Source of the DNA: ZC4RG30 sp046047615
GTDB taxonomy: Bacteria; Pseudomonadota; Gammaproteobacteria; Steroidobacterales; Steroidobacteraceae
Direction of reading: 5' to 3'
DNA length: 64,000 bases
Assembly (NCBI GenBank): GCA_046047615.1
Contig: JBJOHO010000006.1
Coordinates: 62,001-126,000, forward strand
Both the position numbers and the translations under genes were made by a program. Numbering within the stretch: position 1 is the stretch's first letter; every line of letters begins with the position of its first letter. The notes beneath the pieces were generated by a model. It had not been told where the DNA came from and did not search any database. It saw nothing but the letters and a program-made list of their open reading frames with translations. This document shows, piece after piece, positions 1 to 8,775 of the stretch.

Positions 1-2069
1 GCCGTGCGCAGCGCCAGGGCAGGGGGCAGGCGGGACCATAGCGGCAGGCGGGAACGGAGCAACACCCGTGCAGCCTCCGCCGCGGGCGGCAACCGTTGCA
101 GTGCGGCGCGCTGGCGCAGGGTTCGCACAAGCCCCTTGATGCCCTCCTGCCACGCCGCTGCCGTGGTTGGTCGGTCGCCGGCGGGCGGCGCGAAGCGCAG
201 CTGCAGATAGCCGTCCACGGCAGCCTGCAGCGGCTCGCGCAGGTCCGGCCAGTACCCGGCGGCGCTGGCGCCGAGGGCCAGCGGGCCCTGGTGGCCGTCG
301 GCCGCCGTGACGCCGCTGGCCAGCAATGCCCCCCGCAGCTGCTGCCACGCGGCGGCCACAGGATCCGTCGCTGCCGGCGGCGGGACAGGGCCTTCCCGCC
401 GCAGCTGCCACAGCAGCCAGCCGAGCCAGCCCAATCCGGCAATGCCGAGTCCTGCCACGAGCGGGCGATGGTCCGGACGTTGGAACCCCAGCGCCCGCAG
501 CCACGCCAGCTGGTCGGCCAGCCGCAGTCCCATGGCCTGCTGCCGCCACCACTGGTTGCCCGCATCCCAGGCGTTCCAGAGGGATCGCAGGGCCGGATCG
601 CTGTACCACCAGCCTTGCATGCCGCCGACGGCTGGCAACAACTCGCGCGCGGCCCGCTGCAAACGGTCCGGCTGCACCATCGCCGTGGGGTCGACGCGCT
701 GCCAGCCCCGGCCCTCGAGCCAGACCTCGACCCAGGCATGCGCGTCCGATTGCCGCACCACCAGATAGCCACCGGTGTCGTTCCAGTCGCCGCCCTGGTA
801 GCCGGTGACGACCCGGGCCGGCACGCCGCCGGCCCGCATCAACACGGTGAAGGCCGAGGCGAAGTGTCCACAGAAGCCTTCACGCGTGCTGAAGAGCAGA
901 TCGTCCACGGCGTCGCGGCCGAGCGTTTCGGGCGCCAACGTGTAGCGCAGGCCGCTGTCGCGGAAGTGCAGCAGCACGCGACGGACGAAGTCCTGGTCAC
1001 TGCTGCTGTCGGCGCGGAGGGCGCGTGCCAGCGCCATGCTCCGCGGGTTGCGGTCCGCAGGCAGGCGCAGGTCGAGGAAGCGCAGCCACCGCGGCAATTC
1101 GGCAGGCCACTGCACTGCCGGGTGCGAAGCGACCGTGTAGCTCAAGGCCTGGGTCACTGGCCGACGTGCCAGCAACTGCTGGTCCCAGGTCAGCCGTACG
1201 TCAGCCTGGGGGCTGGACACGATGGTCTCGAGCGCGAACCACCACGGTTGCTGCGTGGGCTCCAGCGTGATCATCTGCGTGATGGGCGTGCCGGCCGGCC
1301 GCGGCACCATGGGTTCCTGCACCTGCAGCGGACGCTGCCGCCAGGTGGTGCCATCAAAATCGTGCAGTACCGGCCCCCGCCAGTAGCGGTCTGCGGGTCC
1401 CGGTGCGGGCCCCTCGAAGCGGACGCGGAAGGCCACCTCCTCGGACAGGTACAGCGCCGCGATGCTGCCGGGTGACATCTCGCTGCCCAGGCCGGTGGTG
1501 GCTGAGTTGTCGGCGGGCAAGGTCCACAGCGATGCCGGGATCCGCGGGAACAGGAGGAAGGCCGCCAGTGCCAGCGGCAAGCCCAGCAGCAGGGTGCGGC
1601 CCGAGCGTCGCAAGGCCGCCTGCCAGGCCAGCGGCGGCGCTCCGGCGGGCGTGGCCCGGACGGCAAAGGCGGCCAGCAGCAGCCACAGCGCTGCGGCGCA
1701 GAGCGGCAGACGCCACAGGTCCTGGCGGTCCAGACAGGCGGCAAGGACCAGCACCAGCGCGACGCCCAGCAGCACCGCGATATCGCGCGGTGTGCGGGTT
1801 TCCAGCAGTTTCATCGCTGCCATGCAGGCCAGCAGGGCCGTGCCGGCGGACAGCCCGTTGACCGTGCGGAAGGCCAGCAGCACGACCAGCACCAGGAGGA
1901 TGGTGAGCCCAAGCCGTACCAGGCGGGGCAGCTCGGTGCCCGGCCAGCGCCAGCGCCACAGCAATGCCAGCCCGAGTGCCACGCTGCACCACCAGGGCAG
2001 GCGGTCGACGTGCAGCGAGGCTGCAGCGCCCACCGACAGCAGGGGCAGGGTGAGCGCGCCCGGGCTCAT
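1..2069 (-). CDS. tgpA: TgpA-type transglutaminase-like membrane protein, 3' end cut by window edge
   Basis: Predicted inner-membrane protein with a periplasmic transglutaminase-fold domain. The ATG at 2069 overlaps the stop of the DUF58 gene (ATGA), and about 689 codons run to the window edge without a stop. The first 170 or so residues are several Leu/Val-rich membrane segments (DUF3488-like). The catalytic triad of the family is visible: Cys400 in GFCGHFASAF, His444 in DAHAWVEVW and Asp460 in RVDPT. Another membrane segment lies near residues 537-555. Pseudomonas TgpA is about 670 residues, so little should be missing. It closes the moxR-DUF58-tgpA set, a widespread trio of uncertain function. 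The family is clear; the substrate is not known. Confidence 0.88.
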   Translation of the reverse strand, partial: MSPGALTLPLLSVGAAASLHVDRLPWWCSVALGLALLWRWRWPGTELPRLVRLGLTILLVLVVLLAFRTVNGLSAGTALLACMAAMKLLETRTPRDIAVLLGVALVLVLAACLDRQDLWRLPLCAAALWLLLAAFAVRATPAGAPPLAWQAALRRSGRTLLLGLPLALAAFLLFPRIPASLWTLPADNSATTGLGSEMSPGSIAALYLSEEVAFRVRFEGPAPGPADRYWRGPVLHDFDGTTWRQRPLQVQEPMVPRPAGTPITQMITLEPTQQPWWFALETIVSSPQADVRLTWDQQLLARRPVTQALSYTVASHPAVQWPAELPRWLRFLDLRLPADRNPRSMALARALRADSSSDQDFVRRVLLHFRDSGLRYTLAPETLGRDAVDDLLFSTREGFCGHFASAFTVLMRAGGVPARVVTGYQGGDWNDTGGYLVVRQSDAHAWVEVWLEGRGWQRVDPTAMVQPDRLQRAARELLPAVGGMQGWWYSDPALRSLWNAWDAGNQWWRQQAMGLRLADQLAWLRALGFQRPDHRPLVAGLGIAGLGWLGWLLWQLRREGPVPPPAATDPVAAAWQQLRGALLASGVTAADGHQGPLALGASAAGYWPDLREPLQAAVDGYLQLRFAPPAGDRPTTAAAWQEGIKGLVRTLRQRAALQRLPPAAEAARVLLRSRLPLWSRLPPALALRT

Positions 2070-3064
2070 CCGGGCTCCCGCGGCGGTGGGTCGCCGTGCT
2101 GTGCCAGCGCTTTCAGGCAGGCCGAGTAATGGTCTGGACCCCGATCGGGCCCACGGTCTGCGGCGGGGAGCTCGAGCCGGTAGGGCCTTCCACGCTGTTC
2201 GCAGTGTTGCAGCCAGGCCGCCAGTTGCGCGAGCCGGGCTTCGAGGTCGGGGCCTTGTGTCATGGCGAGTGTCAGCACCGGGTCCACCGTGGCCGGTGAC
2301 TCGAACTCGCGGACCACCAGTGGCCCCCCGCGTGCCCAGACGTTCCAGGCCACGCGCCGCAGCGAATCGCCGTCCCGCCAAGGCCGCAGTTCGCGCCAGT
2401 CATCGCCCGTGCCCGTCCGGCCGGGTCCCGACGCCGGTTCTGCCTCCCCGGTGGATTCGGGCAAGGGCGCATCGCCGGCTGGAACGGGGGCGATCCAGCA
2501 ATTGATCTCCGGTTGCAGCCAGGTCCAGACCGTGAACAGCCCATAGGGCTGCAGGCTGGAGAGGCGCAACGGCGGCAGCCGCCAGCGGCCGCGCTGGGCC
2601 AACGCCGGCAGCATGGCCTGCCCGCGCCACAGGTCTTGCCCGGCAGGGTCGAGTACCAGCCCGCAGTCGATCGTGGCGCGGCCACCGAGCCGGGCCTGCA
2701 GGCGCAGGCCTGGAGCCGACGTGTTGGCGGGCAACCTCAGCTGCAGGGTCAGCAGCACACTGCCGCCGGCGCTGCTGTCGGCCGCCTCGGCAGCGAGCCA
2801 GTGGAGGCCCAGCAGCTGCCGGTGCGTCTGATGCAGCGCGACGATGCCGAAACCCGCGACGGAAAAGGCCAGCAGCAGCGCCATGCCATTGCCGTAGTTC
2901 AGGCCGGCGAACAGGCAGACGAGGACCAGCACGCCGAGGCCCATCCCGCTGCGTGTCGGCAGGATGTACAGGCGGCGGGCGGCCAGTTGCCACGGCAGCC
3001 GGGTCTCGCCTTGGCGTCTCAGGGCCCAGCGCGCGGCCCGGTCTGCCATGCGGGTCCGCCACAT
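2066..3064 (-). CDS. DUF58 domain membrane-anchored protein
   Basis: A 332-residue protein of the DUF58 family, partner of MoxR-type AAA+ ATPases. I start it at the ATG at 3064, 5 bp after the moxR stop; a second in-frame ATG (MADRAARW) lies five codons further in. Residues about 35-75 form two hydrophobic segments (GMGLGVLVLVCLFAGL and MALLLAFSVAGFGIVAL), followed by a soluble beta-rich region. The conserved DUF58 motif follows (ELRPWRDGDSLRRVAWNVWAR, then LVVREFES). The stop overlaps the tgpA start by 4 bp. The family is thought to act with MoxR in folding or envelope processes; no activity can be read from the sequence. Confidence 0.88.
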   Translation of the reverse strand: MWRTRMADRAARWALRRQGETRLPWQLAARRLYILPTRSGMGLGVLVLVCLFAGLNYGNGMALLLAFSVAGFGIVALHQTHRQLLGLHWLAAEAADSSAGGSVLLTLQLRLPANTSAPGLRLQARLGGRATIDCGLVLDPAGQDLWRGQAMLPALAQRGRWRLPPLRLSSLQPYGLFTVWTWLQPEINCWIAPVPAGDAPLPESTGEAEPASGPGRTGTGDDWRELRPWRDGDSLRRVAWNVWARGGPLVVREFESPATVDPVLTLAMTQGPDLEARLAQLAAWLQHCEQRGRPYRLELPAADRGPDRGPDHYSACLKALAQHGDPPPREPG

Positions 3065-3069
3065 CGCCG

Positions 3070-3996
3070 TCAGTCGGGGACCGGTATGCGCTGCATCAAT
3101 GCCGCGGCGGCACCACTGCCGGCCTTGCCGGCCATCGGCAAAGCGCCTGCGCGCAACGGCAGGCGATGATCGGCAACCGCCGGCAGTACGGCCTGGACAT
3201 CGTCCGGCAGCACGGCCGCACGGCCGGCGAGCAGCGCCCAGGCGCGGGCTGCGCGTACCAGGCCTTGGGCGGCGCGGGGCGACAGGCCGGTCGTCCAAGC
3301 CGCGTCCTCCCGCGAGGCGGCGACCAGGGCGGCAATGTAGTCGAGCACCGGCGGCGCGACGTGGATCCGCCCGACGGCCGTCTGCAGGTCGCGCAGTTCA
3401 CCCTCCTGGAGCACGGGTTTGCACCCGGCCAGCCGTTGCTGCCGGTCCGGCTCGAGCCAGAGCTGGCGCTCGAGGGCCGGCGGCGGGTAGCCCATGCGGA
3501 TGCGCATGAGGAAACGGTCCAGCTGCGATTCGGGCAGCGGAAAGGTGCCGCTGTGTTCGGAGGGGTTCTGCGTCGCGACCACGAAGAAAGGCTCGGGCAG
3601 GGGCAGGGGCCGGCCGTCGATGCTGACCTGCCGCTCCTCCATGGCCTCCAGCAGCGCGCTCTGTGTACGGGGGCTGGCGCGGTTGATCTCGTCCGCCACC
3701 AGCAGCTGCGTGAACACCGGTCCCTGGCGGAAACCGAAGCGCTGCGACTCACGTTCGAACACGGTGCTGCCCAGCACGTCCGCCGGCAGCAGGTCTGCCG
3801 TGAACTGCAGGCGCTGCCACTGCAGGCCCAGCACCTGCGCCAGCGCCTGGGCGAGCGTGGTCTTGCCGACGCCCGGCACATCTTCGAGCAGCAGGTGGCC
3901 GCGCGCCAGCAGGCAGGAGAGGGCGAGGCGCAATTGTTGCGGCTTGCCGAGGATGACCGCGTCCAGTGCGGCCAGCACTGCCGCGGGTGCGCTCAC
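3070..3996 (-). CDS. MoxR family AAA+ ATPase
   Basis: A 308-residue AAA+ ATPase of the MoxR group, probably a chaperone-like partner of the DUF58 protein that follows. The start is taken as GTG 3996, which overlaps the valS stop in a GTGA; no ATG fits. Walker A is DVPGVGKTTLAQ (Lys45), Walker B is LLVADEINRA (Asp102, Glu103), and sensor 1 is FVVATQNPSEHSGTFPLPE. The ESQLDRFLMR arginine region and a C-terminal lid (GLSPRAAQGLVRAARAWALL) are also present. All ATPase residues are intact. It is translationally coupled to valS upstream and 5 bp from the DUF58 gene downstream. Confidence 0.93.
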   Translation of the reverse strand: MSAPAAVLAALDAVILGKPQQLRLALSCLLARGHLLLEDVPGVGKTTLAQALAQVLGLQWQRLQFTADLLPADVLGSTVFERESQRFGFRQGPVFTQLLVADEINRASPRTQSALLEAMEERQVSIDGRPLPLPEPFFVVATQNPSEHSGTFPLPESQLDRFLMRIRMGYPPPALERQLWLEPDRQQRLAGCKPVLQEGELRDLQTAVGRIHVAPPVLDYIAALVAASREDAAWTTGLSPRAAQGLVRAARAWALLAGRAAVLPDDVQAVLPAVADHRLPLRAGALPMAGKAGSGAAAALMQRIPVPD

Positions 3997-6767
3997 GCGT
4001 CCTCGACCATCGCCCGCACGGCGGCGATCTGCCGCTCCAGGCTCGCCGCCGTGCGCTCGAACTGGGCGATGCGCTCGCGCTCCTGTGAGACCACCTCCGG
4101 TGGTGCATTGGCGACGAAGTTCGCATTGGCGAGCTTGCCGTTGGCCTTGCCGATCTCCTGGCGGGTTTTCTCCAGGCGCTTGCCCAGGCGCGCCAGCTCG
4201 CTGGCCGGCTCGATGAGTCCGGCCATCGGCACCAGCAAGGTCATCTCGCCCACCACGGCGGCGGCCGACGGCGGCGGGACGGCATCGGCAGCCAGGACCG
4301 CCAGCGACTCCAGACCCGCCAGGCGCTGCAGCAAGCCCTGCTGGGCGGACAGCAGCGCAAGGTCGGCGGCAGTGGCGTTGCGCACCAGCAGCGGCAGCTT
4401 GCGCGCCGGGCTGATGTCCATCTCGCCGCGGATCTGCCGGACACCGAGGATCAGGCCTTGCATCCATTGCACCGTCTGCTCGGCCGCCGCATCTGTGGGG
4501 AGCCCGGCAGCCTGCGGCCATGGAGCGCGCATCACCGAGCCGCCCGCCACGCCGGCCAGCGGCGCCACGCGCTGCCAGATTTCCTCGGTGATGAAGGGCA
4601 TCACAGGGTGCAGCACCCGCAGCAAGGCCTCCAGCACGTCGAGCAGCGTGCGGCGCGTCTGTGCCGCAGCGACGGCATCGTCGCCCTGCAGGACCGGCTT
4701 CGCCAGTTCCAGGTACCAGTCGCAGAACTCGTGCCAGGTGAACTCGTAGAGGGCCGTCGCCACGTAGTCGAGGCGGTATTCGGCGAAACCGGCTTCGACG
4801 CGCCGCAGTGCCTCGCCCAGGCGCGAGCGGATCCAGCGGTCCACCACCGCCTGGGCCACTGTGCCGGCCGGGGCGACATCCTTGCCTTCCGTCATCAGCA
4901 GCGTGAAGCGCGCTGCGTTCCACAACTTGTTGCAGAAGTTGCGGTAGCCGCCGACACGCCCGAGGTCGAAACGGATGTCGCGGCTCTGCGTCGCCAGCGC
5001 TGCAAAGGTGAAGCGCAGCGCATCCGTGCCATGGGCCTCGATGCCATCAGGGAACTGCTTGCGCGTGGCCTTCTCGATGGCGGGCGCCAGATGCGGTTGC
5101 ATGAGGCCGGTGGTGCGCTTCCTGAGCAGGTCTTCGAGGGTGATGCCGTCGACGATGTCCAGCGGGTCGAGCACGTTGCCCTTGGACTTGGACATCTTCT
5201 GGCCTTCGCCATCGCGCACCAGGCCATGCACGTAAACCTCGCGGAACGGCACGTCGCCCATGAACTTGATGCCGAACATCATCATCCGGGCGACCCAGAA
5301 GAAGATGATGTCGAAGCCGGTGACAAGCACGTTGCCGGGGTAGTAGCGCTGCAGTTCCGGTGTCTTGTCCGGCCAGCCCAGCGTTGAGAACGGCCACAGC
5401 GCCGAGGAGAACCAGGTGTCGAGCACGTCCGCGTCGCGCGTCAGCACGACCCCGTGCCCGTGCTTCGCCTGCGCCTGTGCCTGCGCGTCCGCCTCGCTGC
5501 GCGCAACATAGATGTTGCCGTCGGCGTCATACCAGGCAGGCACCTGGTGGCCCCACCAAAGCTGGCGGCTGATGCACCAGTCGCGGATGTTGCGCATCCA
5601 CTCGAAGTAGGTCTTCGACCAGTTCTCCGGGACGAACTTCACACGGCCGCTTTCCACCGCCTCGATGGCAGGCTTGGCCAGCGGCTCGATGCGCACGTAC
5701 CACTGGTCGGTCAGCAGCGGCTCGAGGATGGCGCCGCTGCGGTCGCCGCGCGGCACCATCAGCTTGTGCTTGTCGATGCGCTCCAGCAGGCCGGCCGCCT
5801 CGAGTTCGGCCACGATGCGCCGGCGGGCCTCGACGCGGTCCAGGCCGCGCAGGTGTTCCGGCACGGTCCCGTTGAGCCGGGCCTCCGGCGTCATGATGTT
5901 GATCTGCGGCAGGCCATGCCGCTGGCCCACCTCGTAGTCGGTGAAATCGTGGGCCGGAGTGATCTTCACGCAGCCTGAACCGAACTCGCGGTCGACGAAC
6001 TCATCGCCGATCACCGGGATCAGCCGGTCCGCGATCGGCAGCCGGATTTCGCGGCCGATGAGGTGCCGGTAGCGCCCGTCCTCCGGGTGCACGGCGACCG
6101 CGCTGTCGCCCAGCATGGTTTCCGGCCGCGTCGTGGCCACCACGAGGTGGCCGCTGCCATCGGCCAGCGGATAGCGCAGGTGCCAGAGGTGACCGTCCTC
6201 TTCCGTGGGCAGGACTTCAAGATCAGACAGTGCGGTGAGCAGCACCGGGTCCCAGTTCACCAGCCGCTTGCCGCGGTAGATGAGACCCTCCTCGTGCAGG
6301 CGGACGAACACTTCGGTGACGGCCTTCGACAGCGGCTCGTCCATCGTGAAACGCTCGCGCGTCCAGTCGACAGACGCGCCCATGCGCCGCAGCTGGCGCG
6401 CGATGGTGCCGCCGGATTCGGCCTTCCACTCCCAGACCTTGTCGATGAAGGTCTCGCGGCCCAGGTCGTTGCGGCTCTTGCCCTGCGCATTGAGCTGGCG
6501 CTCGACGACCATCTGCGTGGCGATGCCGGCGTGGTCGGTGCCGACCTGCCACAGCGTGTCGTGTCCACGCATGCGGTGGTAGCGGATCAACGCATCCATG
6601 ATCGTGTCCTGGAACGCGTGCCCCATGTGCAGCGTGCCGGTCACGTTGGGGGGCGGGATCATGATGCAGTAGGGCTCGCCCTGCCCGGAGGGCTGGAAAC
6701 CGCCACTGGCTTCCCAGCCCGCATACAGCCGTTGCTCGATGTCCCGTGGGTCGTAAGCCTTGTCCAT
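3993..6767 (-). CDS. valS: Valyl-tRNA synthetase
   Basis: Class I aminoacyl-tRNA synthetase (924 residues) charging tRNA-Val in the cytoplasm. The HIGH-type signature is NVTGTLHMGHAF (residues 41-52) and the KMSKS loop is QKMSKSKGNVLDP. The CP1 editing domain lies between them (TTRPETMLGDSAVAVHPED). An anticodon-binding domain follows, and the last 60 or so residues form the heptad-rich arm typical of ValS (ELARLGKRLEKTRQEIGKA). Length and order are those of proteobacterial ValS. It sits 12 bp after holC and overlaps moxR by 4 bp, so it lies mid-operon. pepA-holC-valS is a long-conserved order in gammaproteobacteria. Confidence 0.98.
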   Translation of the reverse strand: MDKAYDPRDIEQRLYAGWEASGGFQPSGQGEPYCIMIPPPNVTGTLHMGHAFQDTIMDALIRYHRMRGHDTLWQVGTDHAGIATQMVVERQLNAQGKSRNDLGRETFIDKVWEWKAESGGTIARQLRRMGASVDWTRERFTMDEPLSKAVTEVFVRLHEEGLIYRGKRLVNWDPVLLTALSDLEVLPTEEDGHLWHLRYPLADGSGHLVVATTRPETMLGDSAVAVHPEDGRYRHLIGREIRLPIADRLIPVIGDEFVDREFGSGCVKITPAHDFTDYEVGQRHGLPQINIMTPEARLNGTVPEHLRGLDRVEARRRIVAELEAAGLLERIDKHKLMVPRGDRSGAILEPLLTDQWYVRIEPLAKPAIEAVESGRVKFVPENWSKTYFEWMRNIRDWCISRQLWWGHQVPAWYDADGNIYVARSEADAQAQAQAKHGHGVVLTRDADVLDTWFSSALWPFSTLGWPDKTPELQRYYPGNVLVTGFDIIFFWVARMMMFGIKFMGDVPFREVYVHGLVRDGEGQKMSKSKGNVLDPLDIVDGITLEDLLRKRTTGLMQPHLAPAIEKATRKQFPDGIEAHGTDALRFTFAALATQSRDIRFDLGRVGGYRNFCNKLWNAARFTLLMTEGKDVAPAGTVAQAVVDRWIRSRLGEALRRVEAGFAEYRLDYVATALYEFTWHEFCDWYLELAKPVLQGDDAVAAAQTRRTLLDVLEALLRVLHPVMPFITEEIWQRVAPLAGVAGGSVMRAPWPQAAGLPTDAAAEQTVQWMQGLILGVRQIRGEMDISPARKLPLLVRNATAADLALLSAQQGLLQRLAGLESLAVLAADAVPPPSAAAVVGEMTLLVPMAGLIEPASELARLGKRLEKTRQEIGKANGKLANANFVANAPPEVVSQERERIAQFERTAASLERQIAAVRAMVEDA

Positions 6768-6779
6768 TGCCGCCCTGGT

Positions 6780-7223
6780 CTAGACGTTGTCGAACTTGTG
6801 GTGTGCCGGCGCGAGACCGCGCTCGCGGTAGGCCTTGAAACGCTCGCGACCGGCGGTGCGCCGCGCCGGATCGCCATCGATGACCTCGATCAGCCGTCCT
6901 GCGCCGCAGTCGGCCGGCACGGCGGTCTCGCGAAGGTTCAGCAGCACGGCATCGCCGCCTGCGGCCGGACACGGCGCGCCGCAATACAGCCTGACAGGCG
7001 CTTCGTCCGGCCCGGTCGCCTGGCCATCGCAGGCTTCGTGCGGGACGAACGCACCATCGCGGAAGGTCCACAGCAGCTCGTCAAGCGCCTGCAGCTGCGC
7101 CGCATCGGCGCACCAGGCGAGCACCGGTTGCCGGGCCGTGTAGGCGGCCTCGACAAGCCGGCAGGCGGCACGCAGGCGGGCCGCTTCGGAGGGCTCGTCG
7201 AGGACGTGGAACTCGACCTGCAT
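6780..7223 (-). CDS. holC: DNA polymerase III chi subunit
   Basis: A 147-residue chi subunit of the clamp-loader complex, which links the polymerase III holoenzyme to single-strand DNA-binding protein. It opens MQVEFHVLDEPSEAARLRAACRLVEAAY, as chi does. The central region LDELLWTFRDGAFVPHE matches the conserved chi segment, and the C-terminus (ERFKAYRERGLAPAHHKFD) is also typical. Its ATG shares one base with the pepA stop (TGATG), so it is probably translated by re-initiation. Position between pepA and valS supports the call. Confidence 0.93.
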   Translation of the reverse strand: MQVEFHVLDEPSEAARLRAACRLVEAAYTARQPVLAWCADAAQLQALDELLWTFRDGAFVPHEACDGQATGPDEAPVRLYCGAPCPAAGGDAVLLNLRETAVPADCGAGRLIEVIDGDPARRTAGRERFKAYRERGLAPAHHKFDNV

Positions 7224-8716
7224 CAGGCTCCGCTGCCCGCGCGCCGGATCAGGAAGTCTGCCAGCAGGGGCAGCGGACGCCCGGTGCCGCCCTTGGCCGC
7301 GCCAGACGTCCAGGCCGTGCCGGCGATGTCCAGATGCGCCCAGCTGATGTCCTTCATGAACTTGCCGAGGAAGGCGGCCGCCGTGATGGTGCCGCCATCG
7401 CGTCCACCCACATTGGCCAGGTCCGCGAAATTGCTCTTGAGCTGCTCCGTGTACTCGTCGGTCAGCGGCAACTGCCAGGCCCGGTCGTCGGCGCGTGCGC
7501 CGGCCTCGACCAGTTCGCGGGCCAGCGCGTCGTCGTTGGCCATGACGCCGGTGTGATGGTGACCCAGCGCGATGATGCAGGCGCCTGTCAGCGTGGCGAC
7601 GTCGACCACGGCGGCAGGCTTGTAGCGGCGGGCGTAGTGCAGCGCATCGCAGAGGATCAGCCGGCCCTCGGCGTCAGTGTTGAGGATCTCCACGGTGAGA
7701 CCGGCCGCGCTGGTGACGATGTCGCCCGGCTTGGTGGCGCGGCCGCTGGGCATGTTCTCGACGGCCGGGACCAAGGCCACGACATTGAGCGGCAGCTTCA
7801 GCCGCGCGGCGACGTCGATGGCAGCCAGCACGCTGGCGGCACCGCACATGTCGTATTTCATTTCATCCATCGCGGCCGGGTCCTTGAGCGAAATGCCCCC
7901 GGTGTCGAAGGTGACGCCCTTGCCGACCAGAACCACCGGCGCCTCGCCGGCCTTGCCGCCGCGGTACTCGGCGATGATGAAGCGCGGCGGCTCGTCGCTG
8001 CCGGCGGACACCGACAGCAGACAGCCCATCTTCAGGCGCTTGATGGCCGGCTCGTCGAGCACCTTCACCTTGAGCGCCGGGGTGGCCTTGGCCAGCGCCT
8101 TCGCACGGTCGGCGAGATAGCGCGGCGTGCAGACATTCCCCGGCAGGTTGCCCAGGTCGCGCAGCAGGTCCATGCCCGCGGCCACTGCGGCACCGTGCGC
8201 CAGGCCACGCTTGACAGCCGCGGCGTCGGCACCGGCGGCAAGCACCACACCGACCCGCTCCAGCACATGGGCGCGCGGCTTGCCCTCCGACTTGAAGTCG
8301 TTGATGCGGTAGAGGGCCGAGTGCGACAGCTCGGCGACGGCCCGCCCGACATGATAGGCCTCGACGCCGGCCGGCGCCTCGAGGGCGACGGCGAGGCTCG
8401 TGGCCTGCGTCCGCAGCACCGCGGCCAGTCCGGCCGCGATGGCCTTGCGCCAGCCGCGGCGGTTGAAGCCGGCCGCCGGACCCAACCCGACCACGACGAC
8501 GCGCGGTGCCTTCACGCCCGGCAGGTCCGGCAGCAGCACGCAGTCGCCGGCACGCGAGGGCAGGTCTCCGCGGTGCGCGAGGGCGGCCAGGCGGCCACCG
8601 CTGGCCGCGTCGAGCGTGGCGGTGACGGCCGGCAATCCGGCGTCGTCGTGGATGCCGACCAGGACGGCCTCGGCACGGGCCAGTTCGGGTGAGGACAGGA
8701 GGGTTTCGAATCGCAT
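7223..8716 (-). CDS. pepA: Leucyl (cytosol) aminopeptidase PepA
   Basis: M17 family metallo-aminopeptidase, 497 residues, releasing N-terminal residues from peptides. In Escherichia coli it also binds DNA (XerA). The M17 signature NTDAEGRLILCDAL is present, with the upstream metal-ligand Lys and Asp in VGKGVTFDTGGISLK and the downstream YDMCGAASVL stretch. The N-terminal 160 residues form the variable macro-domain-like part. It is first in the minus-strand run pepA-holC-valS-moxR-DUF58-tgpA and is divergent from lptG across 59 bp. Whether it regulates its own promoter cannot be told here. Confidence 0.97.
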   Translation of the reverse strand: MRFETLLSSPELARAEAVLVGIHDDAGLPAVTATLDAASGGRLAALAHRGDLPSRAGDCVLLPDLPGVKAPRVVVVGLGPAAGFNRRGWRKAIAAGLAAVLRTQATSLAVALEAPAGVEAYHVGRAVAELSHSALYRINDFKSEGKPRAHVLERVGVVLAAGADAAAVKRGLAHGAAVAAGMDLLRDLGNLPGNVCTPRYLADRAKALAKATPALKVKVLDEPAIKRLKMGCLLSVSAGSDEPPRFIIAEYRGGKAGEAPVVLVGKGVTFDTGGISLKDPAAMDEMKYDMCGAASVLAAIDVAARLKLPLNVVALVPAVENMPSGRATKPGDIVTSAAGLTVEILNTDAEGRLILCDALHYARRYKPAAVVDVATLTGACIIALGHHHTGVMANDDALARELVEAGARADDRAWQLPLTDEYTEQLKSNFADLANVGGRDGGTITAAAFLGKFMKDISWAHLDIAGTAWTSGAAKGGTGRPLPLLADFLIRRAGSGA

Positions 8717-8751
8717 TCCGTGGATCTCCGGGCCAAGGGCGCAGGGGCCCG

Positions 8752-8771
8752 CATAATCCGCTAGAGTCTAG
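8752..8771 (+). promoter_or_regulatory. pepA/lptG divergent intergenic: possible -10 and CTAG palindrome
   Basis: In the 59-bp space between divergent pepA and lptG, CATAAT at 8752-8757 could be a -10 for lptG. It is followed at 8761-8771 by the dyad CTAGA-G-TCTAG. No good -35 is seen, and no Shine-Dalgarno sequence precedes the lptG ATG, so the lptG message may have a very short leader. Weak evidence. Confidence 0.25.
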
Positions 8772-8775
8772 CCGA

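Noticed and set aside
96..1475. Long plus-strand open frame of 459 codons at the left edge
   Set aside because: It is antisense to tgpA, has no recognisable domain and shows the Arg/Pro/Gln-rich composition typical of shadow frames in GC-rich DNA; the minus strand carries a clear transglutaminase triad.
2953..4749. 598-codon plus-strand open frame over the moxR/valS region
   Set aside because: It is antisense to the DUF58 gene, moxR and valS, whose motifs are unambiguous; composition is non-protein-like.
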